From the NCBI GenBank assembly GCA_041658405.1, contig JBBAAG010000028.1:1-33627 (forward strand): DNA of 33,627 nucleotides, in the 5' to 3' direction. The position numbers were made by a program, and so were the translations under genes. This document shows, in pieces, positions 1 through 6,872 of the stretch. How positions within the stretch are numbered: the first letter of the stretch is position 1; each line of letters begins with the position of its first letter. The stretch is from Elusimicrobiota bacterium (GTDB lineage: Bacteria > Elusimicrobiota > UBA5214 > JBBAAG01). The notes under the pieces are model-generated. The model was not told the DNA's origin. It ran no database searches and worked only from the letters and a program-made list of their open reading frames with translations.

Positions 1-542
1 ATCCCTGTTAAAACTGATGCGGATACAGGATCAACAAGTTCAACATCCTTCACAACCTTAGCGATAAATACCGCTGCAGGTTTATACTTCCCTTCCCGCA
101 GATAATTCCGCGCTCTAAGTATTACCGCTTTCCCATAGTACTTTGAGGAAGAAACAACTTTTTCTACCTGCCCCCTGCTTAACTCGTAGTGACCCAACAA
201 AAAATTAGCCAGTGCAATCTCGCAAGTAACACTATCTTTTTCGGCAGAACTATTATAAACCTCGAAGTATGAAGTAAACGCCAACTCATTTTTTTTGGAA
301 AGAAAATACGCACGGGCAAGTTTTAACTTAACCTCATTCACATCGACGGTTATTACATCACCCGGGTTTGACAAGTACGATAGGCACCGCTGATACTCTA
401 TCCCCGCCTGAAGATAATCACCCTCGGTAAATAATGTATCAGCAAACCTTAACGTATGAACAGCGCTATTCTCTATTGAATACACCTGCGGAAGACAGCA
501 GAAACACACCAAAAATATAATAGATGAAAAAATATTTTTCAA
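1..542 (-). CDS. Secreted TPR-like repeat protein, N-terminal part (gene runs off the left edge)
   Basis: About 180 residues are visible and the frame is open to the window edge. A TTG start at 540-542 gives a clear signal peptide: Lys-Asn, a hydrophobic stretch with three Cys, then a likely cleavage site after residue 22 (Val-Tyr-Ser). The mature part is helical, with spaced Leu/Ala/Tyr patterns such as 'GDYLQAGIEYQRCL' and 'EGKYKPAAVFI', which look like tetratricopeptide repeats. Only 11 bases separate it from the stop of the CsgG-like gene and no convincing ribosome binding site precedes it, so translational coupling is likely. TPR-type assignment is by pattern only. In this setting it may be a periplasmic assembly or scaffold protein for envelope components, but that is inference. 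Confidence 0.6.
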   Translation of the reverse strand, partial: MKNIFSSIIFLVCFCCLPQVYSIENSAVHTLRFADTLFTEGDYLQAGIEYQRCLSYLSNPGDVITVDVNEVKLKLARAYFLSKKNELAFTSYFEVYNSSAEKDSVTCEIALANFLLGHYELSRGQVEKVVSSSKYYGKAVILRARNYLREGKYKPAAVFIAKVVKDVELVDPVSASVLTG

Positions 543-553
543 ACAATTAATTT

Positions 554-1414
554 TTATATCTGTAATCCGAACAATAACGTGCTGATTATACACCCGATCC
601 AGCTTGCTGCAGTTTCCTTTTTCTTAACAGTTTCAGTGTATCCGTCAACATAACCATTAGCATAATTCCCGGATTTCCCGCGATACTCTTCTTTAGGCGC
701 AGCTTTATGGCTTGTTATATACGACGCTAAGACACCTACGGGCCCGCAAGCAAATCCAATCCCACCCCAGAGACACGTACTTGCTTCATTTTTCCCGGCA
801 GCCTTACCAGAAAGAAATCCTTGCTGATAATCATTATTCATTTTATTCGGTACGTTATTCTCATCTACTGTTCCGCTGTTATCCACGGGTTTAACTTTCA
901 CCGCCTTATTTACACCGGCAGACGTATCTGATTCCAACCCAATAAGTTTCTTTACGATAACCGCTGCTATTGCTGACGCTTCCACCCCGAACTCCGCAGC
1001 CTTAACCGGCCCCTCTTTTGATGACACCTCAATTTCCCCGGTTTCCACATTCACAACTTTGGCGGTAACGTAATAACTACCCTGTATCGCCATTACATTA
1101 CCAATGATAACCTTCTGGCAGTTAACAAGTTTACCCATCTGCACAGCATCTTGTTCAGTAGTAACTCCGGAATACTGCATTTTTTGTTCTTTCAATATTG
1201 TTTCAATTTGACTGCGTTCTATGATATTAAACAACCGCACTTTGTTGAGTTCTACGCGGATAAACTCACTTACAATACTCGCCTCTTCCTGCGGGACGCC
1301 TTTTCCTATAAACTCGGAAACCACAATATTAAGTTTTGACGACGCCGCAAATCCCGGGACAATCGCTGATAAAACAAACAATAACGCTACTAAACCCACC
1401 CGCCATTTCTTCAC
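554..1414 (-). CDS. CsgG-like secreted protein with two C-terminal hydrophobic repeats
   Basis: The 286-residue protein starts at GTG, with an AGGGGG ribosome binding site 10 bases upstream. Residues 1-24 form a signal peptide ending Gly-Phe-Ala-Ala; there is no lipobox Cys, unlike true CsgG, which is a lipoprotein. Residues 27-160 match the CsgG fold: a conserved start 'NIVVSEFIG', the stretch 'LFNIIERSQIETIL', and 'KVIIGNVMAI...YYVTAKVVNVETGEI', typical of CsgG/FlgT-type proteins. The C-terminal 90 residues contain an approximate repeat (a Tyr-x-x-Gly-Phe/Tyr motif, a charged stretch, then a Gly-rich hydrophobic segment) at about 196-231 and 251-284. CsgG itself exports curli subunits across the outer membrane; related proteins have other envelope roles. 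There is no curli subunit gene here, so only the family is claimed. Confidence 0.75.
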   Translation of the reverse strand: MKKWRVGLVALLFVLSAIVPGFAASSKLNIVVSEFIGKGVPQEEASIVSEFIRVELNKVRLFNIIERSQIETILKEQKMQYSGVTTEQDAVQMGKLVNCQKVIIGNVMAIQGSYYVTAKVVNVETGEIEVSSKEGPVKAAEFGVEASAIAAVIVKKLIGLESDTSAGVNKAVKVKPVDNSGTVDENNVPNKMNNDYQQGFLSGKAAGKNEASTCLWGGIGFACGPVGVLASYITSHKAAPKEEYRGKSGNYANGYVDGYTETVKKKETAASWIGCIISTLLFGLQI

Positions 1415-1464
1415 TTTACTAATTCCCCCTTTTTTTTACGATAACAATGTATTTTTCCCAACAG

Positions 1465-2481
1465 TTACTTCAACAACTCAGCTGCTTTCTCCGGTACCAC
1501 TTCGATCGCATACTCCCCAAACCCGCGTTCCGCACCGGCAAGATGCTTAAACGGCATAATTTCAATATGCAACCGATAATACTTATTCTGTCCCGGCATC
1601 TGATGAACTATAATATTCATCGTATCAATCCCCGCACGGTCAAACATTTTTTTCAATGTTTTATCGAGTATCACCGCCATTTGTTCGAGCTCAGGTTTCT
1701 TAAGTTTTGCCAAACTCGACACTGGCAATTTCGAAACTACCCATAACTCAACCGCAGCCCGCGGCGCATACGCAGCCAGTACCATAGCGTTATCATTCTC
1801 GTCAATCACCCGTGTATTAAAACTCTTCTCTGACTGCATCAACGCATCAAAAATATTTGTCTTGTATTTACGGTAAAACTGCTTCGCGCGGACAAGTTCT
1901 TCATTAACACTGTTCGGAATATACGGCAAAGCACCCACCTGCCAGTGATAATGCGAAACTGACGCACCCCATCCGTGGTTACGAAAAACCATGGGATAAA
2001 CCTTTTTTTTCTCCAGATCTTTAACAATCTTGGCTGCAGCCTGCCACGCAACAACTTCTTCGCTATCATCCAACTGCGCGATACTGACCTTATGTTCCGC
2101 GCACTCCACGATATTAAGATGCCCTATGAGCCAGGGATAAAGGTTAGGAAACGCGCGTAATTTCCAGTCGGTTTCAGTACCTATACGCACATAATCCCCT
2201 TTTGTTTCAACACAACCTGGCGTCTTATCCTCTTTCCCTTTACAGAAAAAACAATCCCTCTGCACCATCTGCATATCCATCTTCGCGATTGGCCGTTCTG
2301 CGCGCGCCATGTTAAGATGTGCCCAGTTATTCGCCACTACACTTTTCCTGCGGATAACAGGCTGAGTAATAACACCATCCTTAAAATACTTATCCAACCC
2401 CGGCGCAAGGCCTGCTTTAGGCGGAACTATCTGCACAGTCTCCTGTAATTCTATAAACAACTCTTTATCCCAAACCGGCAT
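1465..2481 (-). CDS. galT: Galactose-1-phosphate uridylyltransferase family protein (HIT superfamily)
   Basis: The 338-residue protein has the length and layout of prokaryotic GalT. Visible features are the Cys77-x-x-Cys80 zinc pair; 'FPNLYPWL' at 111-118; the active-site region 'NHGWGASVSHYHWQ' with the His-x-His-x-Gln motif at 177-181, in which the second His is the predicted nucleophile; and the C-terminal 'LHIEIMPF' (His305) followed by the 'AGAE.GFGEY' pattern. Known members transfer UMP (or another nucleotide) between hexose-1-phosphate and UDP-hexose via a covalent histidine intermediate. The motif lacks the common His-Pro-His proline, so the substrate could be another sugar phosphate. 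No Leloir partner (galK, galE) is in the window. It follows a glycosyltransferase by 29 bases, which hints at a sugar-nucleotide supply role. AAGGAG lies 11 bases before ATG. Confidence 0.8.
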   Translation of the reverse strand: MPVWDKELFIELQETVQIVPPKAGLAPGLDKYFKDGVITQPVIRRKSVVANNWAHLNMARAERPIAKMDMQMVQRDCFFCKGKEDKTPGCVETKGDYVRIGTETDWKLRAFPNLYPWLIGHLNIVECAEHKVSIAQLDDSEEVVAWQAAAKIVKDLEKKKVYPMVFRNHGWGASVSHYHWQVGALPYIPNSVNEELVRAKQFYRKYKTNIFDALMQSEKSFNTRVIDENDNAMVLAAYAPRAAVELWVVSKLPVSSLAKLKKPELEQMAVILDKTLKKMFDRAGIDTMNIIVHQMPGQNKYYRLHIEIMPFKHLAGAERGFGEYAIEVVPEKAAELLK

Positions 2482-2510
2482 TTGTATAAAATCTCCTTAC
2501 AACAAAAAAA

Positions 2511-3947
2511 TTAGTTTCCTTTATTAAACTTTTTCCTGCGGTTCCACGCATTCACCCGTGCCATAGTCTTAGTTGCCTGCTTATAATCCGCTGAACGCAC
2601 CATATCCGTCACATCGGAATGCCGGCGGTAATGATACAACACCTTATGCACACGCCCGACATCATATTTTTCACATGTTTTAAGAACAAGATCATAATCT
2701 TCGCCAAACGCGCCAAAATTTTTTTCATCAAACCCGCCAAACTCGCGCCATACCTTACGGTGCCACATCCTCAACGCGCCTGCACCTTCGCACCGCAGTA
2801 TGTTATTACGGTTAAATTCCAGATGCTTAATCACCCCGAACTTACTCAGTACCTTACTTTTCTCATCGACAAGATCATAGTACGATACCGCAAGCCCGGT
2901 TGCCGGATGCGATTCCATGTATTTCACCATTGTCGCCAAACAATCCGGTGTATACTCATCATCAGAATCCAACTGCGCATAATACTTCCCGACACCCGCA
3001 GCAATCCCGCGGTTAAGACAGTACGCAATCGCCCCTGCGCGATAATTCTTGTTTTGTATAAGCTTAATTCGTTTATCCTTCGCCATATAAGATTTTATAA
3101 TCTTAACAGTATTATCGGTCGACGCGTTATCCACCAGAATCATTTCCCAATCCTTAAACGTTTGCCTAAGTACTGACTCAATAGCTTTTGCCACCCACTT
3201 ATCGCGGTTGAATACCGGCGACACAATACTTACCAAAGGCAAAAACTTTTCATTTTTACCATACTGCACTTTCGCGCTTTTATTCAAGAGAAACGTACCG
3301 GAAGATTTCAGGAAATCATAAAACGCGTTCTCAACCTCCCGCTCATACTTCTTATTGTATTGCAGATACTTAAACGCTTCAAACAGTTTTGATTCCTTAC
3401 TTTCAACAACAATATTTTCGTATAACGCTTTTTTAATATGCTGGAACCACCCTTTATTATTGAACAACCTCAGCCGCAGATCATACTCTACCGCCGCGGG
3501 AAATGTAAACTTTGAGCGATACCCCCCAGCTTTTATAACCCTAGCTTTGTCAAATATTTGTATAAGCCCGAACTCAAACCGTTCCGTAAAATTACTGTTA
3601 TAATCAAACATTTGTTTGAGCTCAACTTTTCCACTACCGTTATTGATGTTATAATCAGAATATACCATCACAACATTACCCTTCGCGAAACCCTTCATCA
3701 TTTCCTTCTCGTAAGACGGGTATATCTTAACCTTCAACGGTACTACCGCATAGTACTTAGTCTTAACACTACGCACAACTTTATTCATCATCGCAGCGTA
3801 TCCGGCATTCTGTCCTCTAACATCAATAATTGTTACACAACTTCCTTTAGGGACTGTATTAACAACATCACGCTGCAACACCGCACTGGCGCTATTCCCC
3901 GCCTTACCTGTTAACACAACAACATAAGTCAATTTTGAAGACACCAC
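2511..3947 (-). CDS. Family 2 glycosyltransferase with an extra N-terminal domain
   Basis: The 478-residue protein has a clear GT2 (GT-A fold) domain at about 237-445: 'SIVSPVFNRDKWVAKAIESVL', 'ILVDNASTDNT' (nucleotide-binding Asp), the metal-binding Asp-Ser-Asp at 327-329, and the catalytic region 'GEDYDLVLK' at about 415. Residues 1-230 look like a second, degenerate GT-A half: an N-terminal beta strand, 'VYSDYNINNG' near 95-104, and 'GGYRSKF...VEYDLRLRL' near 141-161. There is no signal peptide or membrane segment, so it should act in the cytoplasm or at the inner membrane face on a glycan precursor. Two adjacent GTG codons (3947 and 3944) are both possible starts, with a GGAGG sequence 8 or 11 bases away. 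Acceptor and donor sugars cannot be told from sequence. Confidence 0.85.
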   Translation of the reverse strand: MVSSKLTYVVVLTGKAGNSASAVLQRDVVNTVPKGSCVTIIDVRGQNAGYAAMMNKVVRSVKTKYYAVVPLKVKIYPSYEKEMMKGFAKGNVVMVYSDYNINNGSGKVELKQMFDYNSNFTERFEFGLIQIFDKARVIKAGGYRSKFTFPAAVEYDLRLRLFNNKGWFQHIKKALYENIVVESKESKLFEAFKYLQYNKKYEREVENAFYDFLKSSGTFLLNKSAKVQYGKNEKFLPLVSIVSPVFNRDKWVAKAIESVLRQTFKDWEMILVDNASTDNTVKIIKSYMAKDKRIKLIQNKNYRAGAIAYCLNRGIAAGVGKYYAQLDSDDEYTPDCLATMVKYMESHPATGLAVSYYDLVDEKSKVLSKFGVIKHLEFNRNNILRCEGAGALRMWHRKVWREFGGFDEKNFGAFGEDYDLVLKTCEKYDVGRVHKVLYHYRRHSDVTDMVRSADYKQATKTMARVNAWNRRKKFNKGN

Positions 3948-3994
3948 TATAAGACCCTCCTACTACACAGATTTTTATAACTTTTAAACATTAC

Positions 3995-5335
3995 TTACTG
4001 ATACTTCTTCACAATCTCAGCGTTACGGAAATAATGCAATAATATTTCCTGATACTTTTTCCCTTCAACCGCCATCGCACCGGCACCAATCTGGCACAAC
4101 CCAACGCCATGACCCCAACCGGCACCGTTGAAAGTAAACCCACCCCGTTCTTTCTTCACCACAAAACAACCGCTGTAAAGATGCGACTTCGACAACGCAC
4201 GGCGTATCTCCAACTCTTTTCCTACTTTAATACTCTTCTTAGTCCCAACAAATTCCGCGAGGTACAATCTACCGGACACCCCGCGTTTCAATGGGCGTAT
4301 TTCTTTTAAATCCCCGAGGTCAACTCCCAGTTTCTGATGAATTATCTCACTTACTTGTTTTGTTTTATACTTAACTTCCCAACGGAAAAAATTTGTAGTT
4401 TCCTGGTCAAAATCCACGAGTATCTGGTTTAGTATAGCCTTACTCTTAAAATTGCAGTACACTTTAGGTTCAGAGAAAATAAATTTCTTCACCGCATCTT
4501 CGGTATCCAACTTTACAGCCTGTGACGCATCCTCAGAATCCCATACTCCGCGGAGATACTTCGGCTTAATCTCATCCTGCCAGGAATACTCATAATTTTC
4601 TGACCATCCCCCGCAGGCTTTATAGAACCGCGCATCACAAATTTCATTACCATCCATCAACAACATACCCCGCGTATTACTTATTGCATCAACTGCCGCA
4701 GGCGTTATTTTATTAAACCCGTGAAACCTCTGGCAATGATCGTCGTTACAGATATCGTACAAGTCATGCCCTTCCCTTCCGTACCACCGGATAATAGTAT
4801 CATCTGTAACCTTCTCGTAAGTCGTATTTGGCACTTTCTCACGTGCCTGCACAATCTGTGCAAGCACCCAGCTGCGGGACATCACAGCATGAGCTTTAAG
4901 GTATTCCATTGGCGCCCTTGCGCTCATCTCAGAACTTATAACGCTGGTAACATACTTCTCAAGCGGCAATTCATTTATCACCATAATCCCGTCTTTTGTC
5001 ACCAGAAATATTAATTCACCATAAAAACTTTGTTCCTGTTTACGTTCCCAATGAAACTTCCTCCCGATCGGCACTTCAAACAATACCATCATAGTTTCCG
5101 GTGTTGAAGGAACAATCCGTATCTCTTCGCTATGCACAATCCGTCCGGGCCCGGGACGGCCCAAAAATATTTTCCCTTCCATCAACGACACTTCATGTAC
5201 ACGCCCGATCTCCGGGTCAATCTTTTCCTCGCCTTTAGAATGCACGATCCTAAATTCGCCATCCACGCGAAAAGTTACCCTCTGCGCAGATTCAATAATC
5301 CCTACTTTAAGCCTAGGTTCTTTATCAAGATTCAT
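3995..5335 (-). CDS. SpoIID/LytB-domain protein without a signal peptide
   Basis: The whole 446-residue protein is a SpoIID-type domain. The diagnostic core is 'LPLEKYVTSVISSEM' near 123-137, where Glu136 aligns with the catalytic Glu of SpoIID, followed by 'APMEYLKAHAVMSRSW'. Next come the Cys/His-rich 'DDHCQRFHG' and 'KACGGWSE' segments and the C-terminal 'GAGWGHGVGLCQIGA'. SpoIID enzymes are lytic transglycosylases that cut glycan strands already stripped of stem peptides. The odd point is the N terminus: it begins 'MNLDKEPRLKVGI' and enters the domain at once, with no signal peptide or membrane anchor. The ATG is only 2 bases after the stop of the FAD oxidase gene, so the two are co-translated. 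A second SpoIID protein with a signal peptide lies at 29210-31744. Whether this one is exported is unknown. Confidence 0.85.
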   Translation of the reverse strand: MNLDKEPRLKVGIIESAQRVTFRVDGEFRIVHSKGEEKIDPEIGRVHEVSLMEGKIFLGRPGPGRIVHSEEIRIVPSTPETMMVLFEVPIGRKFHWERKQEQSFYGELIFLVTKDGIMVINELPLEKYVTSVISSEMSARAPMEYLKAHAVMSRSWVLAQIVQAREKVPNTTYEKVTDDTIIRWYGREGHDLYDICNDDHCQRFHGFNKITPAAVDAISNTRGMLLMDGNEICDARFYKACGGWSENYEYSWQDEIKPKYLRGVWDSEDASQAVKLDTEDAVKKFIFSEPKVYCNFKSKAILNQILVDFDQETTNFFRWEVKYKTKQVSEIIHQKLGVDLGDLKEIRPLKRGVSGRLYLAEFVGTKKSIKVGKELEIRRALSKSHLYSGCFVVKKERGGFTFNGAGWGHGVGLCQIGAGAMAVEGKKYQEILLHYFRNAEIVKKYQ

Positions 5336-5337
5336 AA

Positions 5338-6756
5338 TTAATCCACTATCTTTCCGGGGTTCAAAATATTATTCGGGTCAAACACCGCCTTAATTTCTTT
5401 CATAAGCTTTAGGGTAGTTTTGTCAAACATCATCGGAAGATACTCTTTTTTCACTAACCCCACACCGTGTTCACCGGACAACACACCACCGAGTTTAACC
5501 CCGTACTCGTGCAGTTCATTGCGTACCTGCTTAAAACTCGCCCTCCATTCCGCTTCCGGGACAGACTGTATTTTCCCGTCGATATACTTCCCTTTCATCA
5601 GATGCGTATGCACATTCCCATCCCCCGCATGCCCGTAAGATGGCAGCCATACGTTATACTTCTTCTGAAGTTCATGCACAAAATTAACAAATTCCGCAAT
5701 CCTTGCCGGTGGAACACAAATATCGAGTATCTCGAGCACATGCGACTTAATCGCTTCATACATATGGCTTCTGAGGTCAAGTATTTCCTTTTGCTTATTA
5801 TCATTATCCGCAATAAAAACATCCAAGGCACCATTCGCTGTACACACATCAGCAACAGACTCTGCGAGTTTCATTATTTCATCTTCACTGCTTGCATCAA
5901 TGATTATCATTAAATGCGCGCGGCCAAGGCCCGACGGCCATTTTTTATTCATAAAATCTTCTGTAACCTTGATAGGCTCAATCTCCAAAAACTCAATCGC
6001 CATCGGCAATATTTTATTAACTATAATCTCAGGCACGGTTTTAATAGCATCGCTCATTGACTCAAACGGCGCAACCAGTGTCATCATAGCTTTTGGAGGC
6101 GGCAACAAACTAATCGTTGCTTTAGTAATAATCCCGAGAGTTCCTTCCGACCCGGTCATTAGATGCAAAAGACTATACCCAGTACTGGTCTTAACAATTT
6201 TTCCTCCAAAATTCACAATCTCACCTGTCGGGAGAACAACCTCAATCCCGCGTATGAAATTGCGGATAACACCGTACTTCAACGCCCTCGCTCCTCCGGC
6301 ATTAGTTGCAACCACACCTCCTACAGTCGCGCTTTCATCCCCGGGATGCGGAGGAAAGAACAACCCTTCTTTATGAATTTCCTTATACATATTCATCAAA
6401 CTCGCCCCGGCTTCACTTACAACCATAAGATTAGCACGGTCAACTTCTATAATACTATTCATATTCTCAAGCGATAACACAATCCCTTTATTAATAGGCA
6501 CGCACCCGCCCGCAAGCCCAGTTGCACCCCCACGCGGAGTTACAGCAATCCTGTATTTATTAGCTAATTTCATAACTTCAGACACCGCAACAGTATTCCC
6601 TGGTTTCACCACAACTTCAGGATACTGATGTATTTCTTCCAGAGGAAACTCATCATGCGAGTAATCAATCATCTTATCTTTTTCAGTGATAACCGCATTT
6701 TCCCCGACAATAACCTTCAATTCTTTAATAATATCATCCGTTACCTTGCCATACAT
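5338..6756 (-). CDS. glcD: FAD-linked oxidase, glycolate oxidase GlcD / D-lactate dehydrogenase type
   Basis: The protein is 472 residues when started at ATG 6756, which has AAGGAG 12 bases upstream and gives the family's usual N terminus. A longer frame back to TTG 6867 would run through a transcription terminator hairpin and adds 37 residues unlike the family, so it is rejected. Features: the FAD-binding PCMH segment 'TPRGGATGLAGG' at about 73-84, 'HPGDESATVGGVVATNAGG' at about 137-155, 'TGSEGTLGI', and the C-terminal hallmarks 'SYGHAGDGNVH', 'SGEHGVGLVKKEY' and 'FDPNNILNPGK'. Relatives oxidise a 2-hydroxy acid (glycolate, D-lactate, 2-hydroxyglutarate) and pass electrons to a Fe-S subunit, ETF or quinone. 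No GlcE/GlcF or EtfAB gene is beside it, so the substrate is unassigned. Confidence 0.88.
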   Translation of the reverse strand: MYGKVTDDIIKELKVIVGENAVITEKDKMIDYSHDEFPLEEIHQYPEVVVKPGNTVAVSEVMKLANKYRIAVTPRGGATGLAGGCVPINKGIVLSLENMNSIIEVDRANLMVVSEAGASLMNMYKEIHKEGLFFPPHPGDESATVGGVVATNAGGARALKYGVIRNFIRGIEVVLPTGEIVNFGGKIVKTSTGYSLLHLMTGSEGTLGIITKATISLLPPPKAMMTLVAPFESMSDAIKTVPEIIVNKILPMAIEFLEIEPIKVTEDFMNKKWPSGLGRAHLMIIIDASSEDEIMKLAESVADVCTANGALDVFIADNDNKQKEILDLRSHMYEAIKSHVLEILDICVPPARIAEFVNFVHELQKKYNVWLPSYGHAGDGNVHTHLMKGKYIDGKIQSVPEAEWRASFKQVRNELHEYGVKLGGVLSGEHGVGLVKKEYLPMMFDKTTLKLMKEIKAVFDPNNILNPGKIVD

Positions 6757-6785
6757 AACCGCAAAATTCTCCTTTTCTATTCTCC

Positions 6786-6840
6786 TAAAAACGCAACAAC
6801 CCCTAACCTCATTGTTCTCTAAAGATCCAGGGGTTGTTGC
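6786..6840 (-). terminator. Intrinsic terminator after the barrel-OmpA gene
   Basis: A perfect 12-bp inverted repeat (GCAACAACCCCT at 6793-6804, AGGGGTTGTTGC at 6829-6840) encloses a 24-base loop. On the minus strand it is followed by G then five T. It starts 32 bases after the upstream stop codon and ends just before the ribosome binding site of the FAD oxidase gene. It is the only strong terminator seen in the window. Confidence 0.75.
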
Positions 6841-6872
6841 ATCAACAACTACACATCTCCTAATCAAACTAT

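Noticed and set aside
1221..1550. Plus-strand reading frame of 109 codons
   Set aside because: It lies across two well-supported minus-strand genes, shows no family motifs and has no credible ribosome binding site. The same holds for the other plus-strand frames in the window, such as those at 2619-3176, 5900-6376 and 28676-29254.
6757..6867. N-terminal extension of the FAD oxidase back to TTG 6867
   Set aside because: The stretch is a terminator hairpin plus the ribosome binding site; its translation does not resemble the family, and ATG 6756 gives the standard N terminus.
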